Positions 27,821 through 38,870 of a DNA stretch of 64,000 bases are shown in pieces (within the stretch, counting starts at the first letter, position 1; every line of letters begins with the position of its first letter). Both the position numbers and the translations under genes were made by a program. Source of the DNA: Anadara kagoshimensis (lineage: Eukaryota > Mollusca > Bivalvia > Arcoida > Arcidae); the NCBI GenBank assembly GCA_021292105.1, contig CM037872.1, positions 11,744,791 to 11,808,790 on the forward strand, in the 5' to 3' direction. Under the pieces are notes generated by a model, which saw nothing but the letters and a program-made list of their open reading frames with translations, searched no databases and was not told the origin of the DNA.

Positions 27821-29040
27821 AATAATCTTGCGTCAAAACTGAACTAAATTAAATATCTGCATGGTTGATTAATACAACGAGGCAGTAAAATCGTGAGTAG
27901 AAAAGCTTTCATGTTTTCTACATTTCAAATTCATTAAATTCACAATCTTGATAAGACATCCTTTTAATTTCTTAAATGTAATCTCTGAAACGTAAAATCG
28001 TCCATCATTATAATCCAATAAGGTTGTTTAAATCCAAACTGCTATGTCAAAGATAATCTTTACGTCAAATAAATCCATGCTTTTAATCCGAGAAAGCATT
28101 TTAAAAATTTATGATTTTTAAATTTATAACTTTAAATCTTACGAAAGACACAAATTACTTGGATTTTTAAAACGTGGGATTCAATGAACTGATACCAGTT
28201 TCCAAATAAACCTCCTTCAAGTTTTTTTTTTTCGATTTAAATTTGAATTAAATGTTTATGCAGTTTTATTATTAACAAAAATTGAATGAATTATCAATCA
28301 TCAATTGTTGAATTATTATAGGAAATATTCCATGAAATATTTTTTAAAAATTTCAATTTGTCGAACCCCTATTATATGTAGTAACAAGGTTATATGTAGT
28401 AACACCGATATATGTATGTATGTATGTACTGTCGGCTACAAGTCGTCCAATTCAAAATTTGTGGTCCCTGTAATACTGAATGTCAAACGACACATTCACA
28501 AATTCAACCAAGGTGACATATATTTTCAGTTTTGATTGCTATATAAGGTTCCGGACGATTTTCTCCCAAAGAACCAAAATATTCTTAAACGTCCCCTTTG
28601 TATCAGTGTCCTACCTAACAAAATTGACATAACGCGTCTAATTGACGTCGAAATTCGAGAACAATCACATAAAAGACATTGGGCTAAAATGATGGAATGT
28701 ACCCTAAAGGTAATTATTTTCGCTTATTTCACGGTCTTTTGTTTTGCGCAAATATTAAAACCAAGCGAAATTGTATTATGCTTATTGTGTTATATTGCAT
28801 ATTTCAAAAATGTGAAAATTCAATTACGCGGATATGTCTTAATATTCTATACCGAGAAAATAAACACACGCGAAATTGAATACTTTTACAGTATAGTTTT
28901 AAAATTGTCAACTTTTTAAACATGTTCTACATGTAAAACAGATGATATGGATACAAATAACTTTAAACGCCTAATATATGAACATATCGATTTACTCAGG
29001 CGTTACGAATCGTTTCTACAATTCGAAATGTCGGACGGAT
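27821..29040. other. AT-rich stretch without a supported gene
   Basis: The longest open frame (28,536-28,919, 127 codons, +) has no recognisable domain, and its residue composition follows the AT-rich DNA. A Pm-like remnant may lie near 27,640-27,730. Confidence 0.35.
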
Positions 29041-29044
29041 AAAT

Positions 29045-29260
29045 TCATACATAGAATGGGTCTTTCCGTACGTCCTTACCAGTACTTTTGACTGCAACTC
29101 GTCTGAAACCATTAGAGGGATTATTTCGATATTTGGTAGGATTACCGGACAAAATCATACGTCTTTCCGTACGTCCTTACAACTTTTTTTGACTACAACT
29201 CCTCTGAAACCATTCGAAGGATTATTTTGATATATGGTACGATTAACTTCATTGATGTGT
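29045..29260. repeat. Tandem dimer, about 107-bp unit
   Basis: 'gtctttccgtacgtccttac' plus 'tttgactacaactcctctga' occurs twice. It belongs to the 'gtccgtc/ctcctctga' repeat group. Confidence 0.75.
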
Positions 29261-29640
29261 AGATGTACATACTATATAAGAAGAAACGCTAGCGGTAGGA
29301 AACTTTCGCGATTCTGACCATCTAAATTATTTGGTGGTAAGAAATTTTCACGGTTCTGACTTTTAGGAAAGTGTACCAAGGGACACGAGAAATTTTCGCA
29401 GAGAAGATATTTTTGCGATACAAGGATAACCGTTAAAATCTCGGAATATTTTTTCAACGCGAATGTCAATTCTCATACAGTACTTTATTGCTGTTTTGAT
29501 TTGTCTGTTTTCACAGGAGTTATGGTTCATGTACTTAGACCATTTAACTTGGAAGATCGTGTGTACCCAATTCCTGAAACCACTAGCAGATTGCTTTTAT
29601 ATTTGTTGTCATTTATATGTGTAGCTGTGCATACTGTAGG
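29261..29640. other. Unrecognised stretch
   Basis: No supported gene. A short 'tttcgcgattctgac/ttttcacggttctgac' internal similarity was noted near 29,300-29,360. Confidence 0.35.
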
Positions 29641-29690
29641 ATTTATTGCTATGATATGTAGGCTATATATTATAGCAGTTTTAATTTATA

Positions 29691-29736
29691 CAGCGCTAGA
29701 CGGCCGTTTCGGAACAATTCATCATCAGTAGTGCTT
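29691..29736 (-). ncRNA. Hammerhead ribozyme motif (type I), nearly complete
   Basis: On the minus strand: stem I GCACTA pairs with TAGCGC (one mismatch). CTGATGA and GAAAC are intact, stem II is GAA/TTC with loop TTG, helix III is ACGGCCGT and the cleavage triplet is GTC. Confidence 0.7.
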
Positions 29737-30390
29737 GTGAAATCAAAATTGTTTTCCGTGATGCTAAAAATACCAAAATATATTTTACTAAATTTAGCTA
29801 AGAAAAAATTTGCATTAGGAGATATACCTTAATTTTTGAGGAATGTTGAATTTTACATTTTACTTTAGACAATTGAATATTCTTACATTTTACTTTAGAC
29901 AATTGTATATTCTGACAATAATACAAAATTCTTGCCTACTGTTATATCAGGGAAACATCCACCAACAGAGATACTGGCTCAATGGTTTCAATTACATATT
30001 ATATAAGTTTTAATTTAACAGCACCGGACGTATTAACCGTTTTTATTTGTCAAAGTTTGCGGGAGTTATTGAACTAAAGCCATAATTAGCATTATTTAAA
30101 ATTGATAGGTCTTGTGTACACAAATTCTCCAAAACTGTTTGGCGCTTCCATGTTTCTTTGTCATGTATTAAATGGAAAAATAGGTCAATTATAACATTTA
30201 ATATGGGATTAATTCATATATAAGTCATATTTTACACCGTAATCGTTGATGGTGATGCAATTGTTGAAATAAGAAAAATAAAAATTACACCTCGTTGTAT
30301 TTTGAAAACGTACTTAAATTCCAACGCTAGGATCGTAGTTATTTTGTTTTTCATTTATTTCAAATTATATATTATTCCAGTTTAAATTTT

Positions 30391-30440
30391 ACAGCCCTAG
30401 ACGACCGTTTCGAAATACAATTCCTCATTTGTAATGTTTC
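30391..30440 (-). ncRNA. Hammerhead ribozyme relic
   Basis: The 3' half (GAAAC, ACGGTCGT, GTC, TAGGGCTG) is kept, but the first core box and the stem I arm are diverged. Confidence 0.45.
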
Positions 30441-30560
30441 GGCCAAAATTGTGACATCAAAAAGTTTTGCCCCTAAGATATTGAAAAGATACCTACAGGA
30501 CCAAAATATATAAAAATATATTGTGGTACACAGACGTTTGGAATTTTAATAAGTGGGTAC

Positions 30561-30884
30561 TATTCAATTCAAACCAGCGTCAGTCACGTCCAAAACCCGG
30601 AATTTAATATTCAGTAATGCTAGTATGAGTTTGTATTTTCTTGTCTCATTTTGATGTTTCTGTCATTACTTTTGCATTTTGTGTTGTTGGTAGTTCAGTT
30701 AGGTGTTGCCAAGTGCATGCGACATATTTTTTATTATTTTATTGATTCTTGCTCTTTTAAATGTATAATATTAGCACAGACTATTTTTGTCGTCTGAATT
30801 TTTATGGACGCTATGTTCTTAAAACAATGTTCTTAGTTGTGTTGGCTGTTGTCAAGTAAATGCTTTTTTTCAGTTGGAAATTTG
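30561..30884. other. AT-rich stretch, nothing recognised
   Basis: No gene or repeat family was seen. Confidence 0.35.
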
Positions 30885-31012
30885 AGGTGCCTACTCTTTC
30901 GGGGCACCCGACCTCCCTTTCCTGGCGGAATTTCACGTGTTTTACCTAATTTGTCAGTTTCAAAGTTTTTACTTTCCTTGCATGGGATAGCAATTTGGGT
31001 ATGGATTAGTCT
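30885..31012 (-). mobile_element. Pm MITE fragment
   Basis: 'ggggcacccgacctccc', 'tggcggaatttcacgtgttt', 'cagtttcaaagtttttactt' and the end 'atggattagtctgg'. Confidence 0.7.
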
Positions 31013-31049
31013 GGTTTTTTTATACTGGCATAAAATATGTTTCTCGTTT

Positions 31050-32865
31050 TTTTTACATAAAACTGGGTCGTATGAATGGCAGTTTTATCTAATTTTAAAT
31101 TTCAACTGTACAAATAAAATACTTTTCACTCGATTCTGTAGCAATAAAAAATACACAATCAATATTTTATCAAATCTCTAATGTTTCTGTTTTTATTACA
31201 TCAAACTGGGCGTGCGGATAACTATCATACATCTTGAAAAATATCTTTCACTCGATCCTTCAAAAATAAAAATAGATAATTGTATAAAAAATCTAATGTG
31301 TCTCTTCTTATCCCATCAACGTATGAATAGCAGTTCTGACACTGAATTCGTACATTTTGAGAAAATATCTTTTAATCGAATCACAACATTAAAAACTACA
31401 CAATTGTATCAAAACTCTAATGTTTCTGTTTTTATCACATCAAACTGAGTCAAAAGATCAAAACTAAAACATTTTCATTTTAAAATTTATCACATCAAAC
31501 TGTGCCGTATGGATGTCATTTTGGTCCAGTTTGAAATTGTAATCGCAGATGTTAATAAAATATATATCACTCTATTCTACCACAATACAAATTACACATT
31601 TGTATAAACAGTTTAAAACTATAACATTTTACTTTTTATCATATCAAACTGGTTCGTTTGGATGCCATTTTGGTCTAGTTTGAAATTGTAATCGTAAAAA
31701 TATCTTTTAATCGGTTCTCCGCAATAAAAACACATTATTGTATCAAATTTTTAATGTGTCTCTTGTTATCACATCAAAGTTTGGATAACAGTTTTGACAC
31801 TGCATTCGCACATTTTGATAAAAGATCTTTCAATCGAATCACAACAATAAAAAATACACAATTGTATCAAAACTAATGTTTCTCTTTTTATCAGATCATA
31901 CTGGCTAGTATGGATGCCATTTTGGTCCGGTTTGAAATTGAATCCGTGCATGTTTATCTTTCATTCAATTCTCCAACAATAAAAATTAGGTAATTGTATC
32001 AAAATTCTAATGTGTCTCATTTTATCACAACAGTTTTGACCCTGTATTCGTACATTTTGATTACAATATTGTTCATTCGATTTTATAACAATAACAGTTA
32101 AATCATTGTATCAAAAGTTCAAAACTAAAGCATTCTAATTTTAAAATTTATCACATCAAACTGTGCTGTATGGATGTCATTTTGCTCTAGTTTGAAAATT
32201 GAAATCGCGCATGTTAAGAAAAAATCTTCCAATCGATTGTTACAATAAAAGTTACGCAATTGTATAAAAAGTTCAAAACTACTAGTATATTTTTTCGCTT
32301 TTATCACATCAAAATGGGAAAATTGTAATCGCACATGTTTAAAAATATCTTTCAATCGATTCTACAACAATAAAAACATAATTGTATAAAAATTCTAACG
32401 TGTCTCTTTATTATCACATCAAAGTATGGATAACATTTTTGACACTATACTCTAACATTTTTATAAAATATCTTTCATTCGATTTTACAACAGTAGAATT
32501 TACACTATTGTATCAAAAGTTCAAAACTATAACGATTTCCTTTTAATCACATGGAACTGGGACGCATGGATGCCATTTCGGTCTAGTTTCAAAATTGTAA
32601 TAGAACATGTTAATAAATTATCTTTCACTTGAATCTACAACAATTAAAATTACACAATTGTATCAAAAGTTCAAAACTACTAGTATAATATTTTCGCTGT
32701 TATCACATCAAACTGAGCCGTATGGATACCTTTTTGGTCTAGTTTGAAATTATATTGGTGCATCTTTCAATCGATTCTACAACAATAAAGATTACATAAT
32801 TGCATCAAAACTATAATTACATCAAACTTGTCATTGTATTTATTGCCATGCAATATAAACAGAAA
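31050..32865. repeat. Tandem array of about 125-150-bp units in two alternating types
   Basis: About 13 diverged units share 'ttatcacatcaaact', 'caatcgattctacaacaat' and 'acaattgtatcaaaa'. Type A carries 'tatggatgccattttggtct' (near 31,508; 31,656; 31,910; 32,168; 32,567; 32,720). Type B carries 'tggataacagttttgacact' (near 31,320; 31,775; 32,029; 32,424). All short ORFs in the region are repeat by-products. Confidence 0.9.
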
Positions 32866-32935
32866 TGTTATACTCTATAATTAAGTTTTCTATTGGCAGG
32901 GTTTTGTTTTACTGTACATCAAGGCAATTAATTTT

Positions 32936-32936
<1 letters not shown>

Positions 32937-32978
<42 letters not shown>
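32937..32978. repeat. Poly(A) run, about 42 bases
   Basis: Uninterrupted adenines. No element body was recognised upstream, so it is a simple repeat or the tail of an unknown retroelement. Confidence 0.8.
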
Positions 32979-32980
<2 letters not shown>

Positions 32981-33309
32981 AGAATTATGAGATGTTACAA
33001 TGCCTAAATCTTCAACTGTAATACAAACGTTTGTATCGATCGTCTATTGGAAGTACAAAAATTTAGATGTTAGAGTTTTATCAGTAAATATTTTATGGAT
33101 CCGCGTGTAATTAGATCCACATCAAACAGCGGTTTAGAATTATGTAAGAGTGGTGTTCGTGTTATGTAGGAAAAGGTTTCATCAATACATAGAGTATGAA
33201 ACAGTTTGAAGATTTTAAATGTAAAAGGGCCTGAAAAATGCTCGATAGACCAAAAGCATACATAATGGTGAGCCATGTAGACGTAAAAATTGTGTCAGGG
33301 TGTTAAAGT
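32979..33309. other. Unrecognised stretch
   Basis: A 68-codon minus frame (33,070-33,276) has no recognisable feature. Nothing else was seen. Confidence 0.35.
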
Positions 33310-33598
33310 TAAATTTAAAGTCTGTCCCGAGCCATTAGGCCCATCAGGCCGGAGCTTATCCCGGTTTCGGTGGCGTTAAGCGACTGAGAGTACAAGACTC
33401 TCCCCTGAATGGGACGCCGGTCCATCGCAGAACCCCCAGCATTTTGCTGGTACTCATTTATTTTTCAGCTAAGTGAACTGGAACAACGTGAAGTTAAGTG
33501 TCTTGCTCAAGGACACAACACATCGCCCGGTCCAGGGATCGAACCCACGACCTTCGAATCATGAGTCCAACGCCTTAACCACTGGGCCACGCGCTTCA
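33310..33598 (-). mobile_element. tRNA-derived SINE-B
   Basis: On the minus strand: tRNA-like head GTGGCCCAGTGGTTAAGGCG, B box GGGTTCGATCCC, then 'gtgtccttgagcaagacact', a block found in several metazoan tRNA-SINE families. The 3' part contains a 'ccatcgcagaacccc' block. Confidence 0.75.
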
Positions 33599-33671
33599 TC
33601 AGGGTGTTAAGGTCACATAAAAAAGAAGAAATGAATGTAACTGAAATGTAACATGTATTGAAAAAAAAATA

Positions 33672-35225
33672 AAAAGAATACTAATCCATGTCCGAATCAC
33701 AATCCAGAAGCAAAGTAAAAAACTTTAAACTGACAAATTAGGTTAAACAGTTGAACTTCCACCAGGGAAGTGAGGCCGGGTGCCCCAGAAGGGAAAGTAC
33801 ATCCTGTTTAGCTAGCTTCACTGTACTTATGTAATTTAAATTGAGTTAAAGGAACATAGAACTATTGGACGTCAAATATATCCAGAGGAATCCTGGACAC
33901 AGAGACATCAAGCTTATCAAGAATACTGTGATGACGGTCCTGATAAGCCTAGGCTTGCAATATTCCTGGGTCAACGATTAATTTGTAAGCAGCTTGCGTC
34001 GTTGTATAAAGTTTCCGTAGTGGAAACAGGCTCTACCATAGCGTATTAATTGAGAAACAAATTAATATAAGCAGGAGAAGCAATTATATTGCTGCATAAA
34101 AAAGAAAAGTTGACAATAGAAAAATTGAAGTCATCGCGTTTGTCAACCAACACAATCAAGAACACGGCAGAATAATGTAAATGATACTGATACTATACAA
34201 CTGTTATTGTTCCAGGTAACTTAGACAGTAGAATTATCTTTAATATAAAACTAAGTGTTGTAATATTAGTACTTATCTTAATACTGCTGTTAATACCATC
34301 ATATCACCTACCAAACCTTTGAGGTTTGCTGGCTTGAAATTATATTACAAAAGAGGTATATACGAAAATTTGTCTTTTTCGTAACACAGAAAAAAAATCA
34401 GTCTATTGTATATACCCAAATGTACCTCGGATAGCTGTAAATCATCCATGAAAAGACAAATTTGTTTTAGGTGTGGTGTTCTGGTTTGACTCGTGTACAA
34501 TAATTACCGGTCTTGCATTGCTCAAAATTTACATACGAGATACAGATAGAGGGAAGGTATATGTATGCATTGTTTGGAAAAACAACTAATTTTTCAGTAT
34601 GTAGAGCCAGAGGCCTGCAGAACAAATATTTCTAAAGTTAATTATGCTTTAATATTCAAAATTCAATTTGTGTAAAGTTAAATACAAAATTTAAATCATA
34701 GACGTTACATTAGAAAAAAATAAACGACTATCTAAGCTATGGAACAGCAGTAGAAACCATCAACTGACTGATTTTTATGCTACAATCTGCTTCTCCTATA
34801 TTTACCGTATTTGGTCCACAGATAATACGCTATGGTAGAGTTTGTTTCCACTAAGGGAACTTTATACTTTGAAACAAGACGCTTATATCAAATGTTAACT
34901 TAAGAAATACAGACGTAGGCTTATCCGGGCCATCGAAAAATATTATAACCGTATTCACAATAGTGTTTATAAGTGTGATGTCTCTATATAAAAATTACCC
35001 TGCGTACATTTGACATTCATAGTTACACGTCCCTTTCACTTTAAATAGTGTTGTCACTCGTAGCGGGTGTAGCTAGTTAGGAAATGCTCACCCTTCCGGA
35101 GCACTCGGTCTCACCTACATCACTTGCGTGGAAATTCATGGCATTAATTTAAGTAAAAACGTTTGAAATATCTACCTTGATTTCAGGATTGTGACCTCGA
35201 TATTTATATACAGATTAATGCATTC
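33672..35225. mobile_element. Inverted pair of full-length Pm arms enclosing 0.8 kb
   Basis: The + arm 33,672-34,045 begins ATACTAATCCATGTCCGAAT and ends CTCTACCATAGCGTATTA. The - arm 34,825-35,225 begins ATAATACGCTATGGTAGAG and runs back to the same terminus, much diverged. The same left arm, with the same inner end, forms the left terminus of the P-like element at 57,926-58,345. This is either one internally deleted long-terminal-repeat derivative or two independent insertions. Confidence 0.6.
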
Positions 35226-35459
35226 ACTCTGCAATGGCTTGACTGAACAATTATTTATCTATAAAAGCAAAGTAAAGGATATCTAAGATCGAATCTTTTG
35301 TACAATTAAATTCAAACTGTGATGCTGGAAACGCAATCGAATGTTCTTTAAAGATAAGGTTGCTTCTATGATATTATTAAAACATGTAGTCTTTTAAACA
35401 CATTCTCGTTGATAAATCTGATGTTTTTGTATCGAAAATTACCCTAGATTTATTAGCAT

Positions 35460-35585
35460 GTTCCTTTCATTCTCAATTTTACTCTCAGGTGGATAAATAG
35501 GATGCGATTGCCATTCCGTAGCATCCTCTTTCACTGTCCTGGTGACGTTTGTATTTTTAACAAAATTTTCTATTTTTTCAACGTT
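35460..35585 (-). mobile_element. Pm MITE, strongly diverged
   Basis: 'attagcatgttcctttcatt', 'ccattccgtagcatcctctt' and 'cctggtgacgtttg' follow the Pm order weakly. Confidence 0.4.
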
Positions 35586-35689
35586 TTCCTATGTATTTTC
35601 TTTTTAATTTAAACACGAAATTATATGTTTATTTTCTTGGTTGTGATCTTATCAATATAAGTTTAAAAAACCCAGCCTTCTGCATTCAA

Positions 35690-35975
35690 ATGTGTATAAT
35701 TACATATTATACCAGTTTTATATTTACAGCACTAGACGGCCGTTTCGGAATACAATTCCTCATCAGTAGTGCTTGGACCAAAATTATGAAACCAAAATTA
35801 TTTAAAAGATGTTGAAAAGCTACCCAAAGGACCAAAATTTTTTACCAAATTAAGCTAAGGAAATACTTTGCATGAGGGAGTATACCTTAGTTTTTGACAA
35901 ATTTAAAATTTTAACTTGCAGGGAATTTAGACAATTAAAGTATATTTCTGACAATAATACGAAATTATTGCCTAC
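35690..35975 (-). repeat. Single hammerhead-repeat monomer, minus orientation
   Basis: It has the same monomer as the 26-kb and 30-kb arrays ('tattataccagttttatatttacagc' start, 'gctaaggaaatactttgcat', 'gacaataatacgaaattatt'), with the best-preserved ribozyme of the window. Confidence 0.75.
35728..35773 (-). ncRNA. Hammerhead ribozyme (type I), intact motif
   Basis: Read on the minus strand: stem I AGCACTA pairs perfectly with TAGTGCT (7 bp). Core boxes CTGATGA and GAAA are perfect. Stem II is GGAAT/ATTCC with a TGT loop. Helix III is the short palindrome ACGGCCGT, then the cleavage triplet GTC. The expected cut falls between 35,735 and 35,734. All catalytic-core positions are present. A self-complementary helix III is known from dimer-active hammerheads in newt satellite DNA and animal retroelements; dimer activity here is inferred. 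Confidence 0.85.
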
Positions 35976-36094
35976 CGAGTAATAATTTTATGTGCACGAA
36001 CTAAGAAACCAGATCGTCAATCTAACTGTGGAATGTGAATATAATCAAAAGAAAAGTTTATCAAAATTCAAATACTGATAGATTTAAGTAGAAA

Positions 36095-36190
36095 GTAGAT
36101 GCTAACTCTTCCGTTATAGCCGGTCTCACTTCCCCGTTGCATTTTGGGGATTTTGATTTTGACATGGACAGGTGTGTTTGTTTTTATATC
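36095..36190 (-). mobile_element. Pm MITE fragment
   Basis: 'ccggtctcacttcccc' and 'gacatggacaggtgtgtttgttttta' fit a Pm end. Confidence 0.5.
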
Positions 36191-36490
36191 AAATAAAACA
36201 GTGGAATACCAAAAACTATTACTCTATAGAATACGTTTTGTGAAATAATATTGAATCTTTATTATATAGAAAAAATACTAAATATGGAGTGCAACCATTT
36301 GCCAAAAAAGTAGGACAAAGGAAATGAGTGTTATTACTCAGAATCCATATATCAAAACTTAGTAAAACATTAAACTAGGAAAAACCAATACAATGCACAA
36401 TAACTATAGCGCTAACAACCAGCTTCTACTTTGTTATATGTATCTATCTACTTTTGTTTATAATAATTGGAGAAATAATACTTGGTACTA
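36191..36490. other. AT-rich stretch, nothing recognised
   Basis: No gene or repeat was identified. Confidence 0.35.
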
Positions 36491-36494
36491 TACA

Positions 36495-36692
36495 TTGCAG
36501 ACCTGTCGAAAGTTTAACATTGAGCTAACGAAAAGAAGTCGACACTTGGTTGCCGAGATATGGATGGCCTGTGACCATAAAGTTGGTGAGAGATAGCAGC
36601 AAATGCCGAACAGTTTCCAAAAGAGGCCGAGATGAGCTGCTAACTCGATACGTATTCGTTACCGTGGTGATAAACTTTCGACAAAGCTGTAT
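36495..36692. mobile_element. MT MITE copy
   Basis: GCAGACCTGTCGAAAGTTTA at the left end and TAAACTTTCGACAAAGCTGT at the right end, with the 'gagctaacgaaaagaagtcg' subterminal block. Confidence 0.75.
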
Positions 36693-36726
36693 TAATGTAT
36701 ATAATGGTTAGAGAAAAATGTAAAGT

Positions 36727-36960
36727 ATAGTGCGTCAAGTTTGACCTGGTCGTTTGACCTTTAATTTGAATATTGAAACAGAAAAATCCATTATGAAGTT
36801 AGAAGCAATATAAAGTTAATATTTAGGATAGATGATAGTAATATTGAGTACCAGGCTCAGATAGTAGTGAAACATGCTGTCTTACCTAAATCACACAGTC
36901 TATTAGCCCAATTTTATATTCAAAATAAAGGTCAAACGGAAAGGTCAAACTTGTTTGTCT
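36727..36960. mobile_element. Mariner-type MITE 'MM', copy 2, uninterrupted
   Basis: The ends AAGTTTGACCTGGTCGTTTG and GGAAAGGTCAAACTTG form long inverted repeats, the same family as 8,332-9,018. Confidence 0.75.
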
Positions 36961-37254
36961 ATAGACTTAAGTGTTAAGTATGGATAGATTTCCAGTAAAT
37001 TGTAATCAATGTCACTTAGGAGATAAAACATGTTTTGTTAAGCTATCAGAAGTGATTCTAGGATTACATTTCTTTTGAAACATTTATACACAACATAGTT
37101 TTATTTGGGTCAGGTCTATTTCTTTTGATCGATATTGTAGCCATGATAAAGTAATAAAATGGCTTTTAGAAAAATAAAAAATCTTACCAATTGACGTAAA
37201 AACAAACGAAAAGTTACTAACCTAGTAATTTACATACTATAAAAATTAAAAAAT

Positions 37255-37522
37255 AAACATATTTATCCATGTCTAAATCACAATCCAGAAGCAAAGTAAA
37301 AACTTTGAAACATACAAGTGTGGTTAGACACGTGAACTTTCATCAGGGAAGTGAGGACGGGTGCTCCGGAATTGTAAGCACCTCCTGTTTAGCTAGTTAC
37401 ACCCGCCACGTGTGCAATCAAAACTGTGTGAAAAGAACATGGAACCATAGGACGCCAAATATATATAGGACAATGCTAGACACAGACATCAAACTTATCA
37501 ACAATGCTGATGTCGGCCAGTA
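37255..37522 (+). mobile_element. Pm MITE copy
   Basis: 'catgtctaaatcacaatcca', 'catcagggaagtgagg', 'ctcctgtttagctagttaca', 'atcaaacttatcaacaatgc' and a shortened end at 'gatgtcggcca'. Confidence 0.8.
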
Positions 37523-37789
37523 ATTTACATACTATATAAAAAGATACAAGACTGTTACAGCTCCCATAAACCTGAGTACATCTGTACTCACTTCCATATT
37601 AAACAACAAGCATAACAAATATTTAAAAACGTCGTTGCAATGCCACTTAATAACTTATCCACGTCACAAGTGCATGTGTATTTGATTTTGCTTTCCTAAA
37701 TAACAGTTGATTCTTGAATCTGTCTTAAAGTCTGTCTCTATATCAGGACCACTTGCTTATAAAGCCCAATAGAACTGTATCCTAATTGT

Positions 37790-37890
37790 TCTTTATTCAT
37801 ATTATTTGAACCTGTATATAAAGGCCACCTGTCTATACAGGCCACTTTTACTGGTTCCATTGGGTGGCCTTTGTAGACAGGTTTGACTGT
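37790..37890. mobile_element. Short transposon remnant with inverted 'cctgtctata...gtagacagg' ends
   Basis: AACCTGTATATAAAGGCCACC and GGTGGCCTTTGTAGACAGGTT pair with some mismatches. It resembles a TA-target transposon end, family uncertain. Confidence 0.35.
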
Positions 37891-38328
37891 ACATGCATTA
37901 CAGACATTTGTCAAGAACATCACACAAAATTCAACTTGGCAGCAATTAGACTATTGCAATTAGACTATTTAGATTTTTTAAATGTATTTCTCCAAATAAT
38001 TCCATTCGCATAATATTTTTCCTGGGGGTCACTACTCCAAGGAAAAGTTAATAATATGCACATCTCCTTTCAACGATGATGCTTTGCACTAAGTTTACCT
38101 AACATTACTAACATTTACTAACCTTTTACACACAGGTTTGATTGTATATCAGATTCTAGGTTACAAGTAGCTTAAGGCAAAAGTACAATCGTGTTATAAT
38201 GCTATTTTGTTGTTAAGCGATCATTTCAAATTAATTGGTACTCTTTACCAATATTTTGTTTTTGTATAATCATATTATTCCTTCTATACCCGTATTTTTG
38301 CAATTACCATGTGTATCATTAGCTATAT

Positions 38329-38870
38329 GATACAGATCTGTCAAAAGTTTAACACCGAGCTAACGAAAAGAAACCGAAGCTCGGCTGCCGAGCAGTCAAG
38401 ATATTTGGTTGGTTGGTTGAATGTTGCATGACGTCGCATTAGCAATTTTTCAATTTTTTCAGCTATTCGCGACGAGAACTTTTTTTTATTAATCTATGAA
38501 CAATTTCATGTATGCACGTGAAGACCTGTGTTGTATGGTCTGTCTTGTACTAGGGCGACTTTAAGGTGCTAGCTCACCGAAGCAGTACGCTGCAGACAAG
38601 CGTACAACCCCCAGTCCATTATACTGATACCAGGTGAACCAGTAAAGGCCAGCGACAAGAAAAATTCACTTTCCAACATGTGGTCAGAGCGGGACTCGAA
38701 CTCACAGCGGTGAGAGACCCTGCGGTCGCGATCAAAACACTGCTGTCTATATCTTGGCAGCTTTTTCGCCACTAGCTACCTCTATCTTGGCCACACGGCA
38801 GTCGAACTGCGGCACTTTTTCCTTAGATCAGTGTTAAAACTTTCGACAGGTCTGTACTGTATTTTTCTAG
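38329..38870. mobile_element. MT MITE split by a SINE-C insertion
   Basis: Left end ACAGATCTGTCAAAAGTTTA at 38,332, right end ACTTTCGACAGGTCTGTACT near 38,850. The interior has 'atatcttggcagctttttcg'. SINE-C occupies about 38,405-38,735. Confidence 0.8.
38405..38735 (-). mobile_element. tRNA-derived SINE-C
   Basis: On the minus strand, 'accgctgtgagttcgagtcc' carries the B box. Its tail, in the window orientation 'ggttgaatgttgcatgacgtcgca', is shared with 43,948-44,330. Confidence 0.75.

Larger units (their letters stand above)
29640..30560 (-). repeat. Tandem array of hammerhead-type repeats, about three monomers, minus orientation
   Basis: Monomer starts ('tatattatagcagttttaat...acagc') recur at about 29,660, 29,990 and 30,365, spacings about 330 and 370 bp. 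The first monomer has a nearly complete ribozyme; the second is much diverged in that part; the third is partial. Interior blocks ('gctaag.aaa', 'gacaataatac.aaat', 'ttgcctact') match the reverse complement of the 26-kb array. Confidence 0.75.

Noticed and set aside
28536-28919. 127-codon open frame, + strand
   Set aside because: AT-rich codon content, no domain, no splice context, no homology that I recognise.
30837-31181. 114-codon open frame, + strand
   Set aside because: Runs from a Pm fragment into the tandem array; no coding evidence.
37269-37523. Recurring open frame (NFHQGSEAG...[13 protein letters not shown]) also at 58,017 and 59,377, and on the other strand at 23,406
   Set aside because: This is simply a reading frame through the Pm MITE terminus, present wherever the MITE is.
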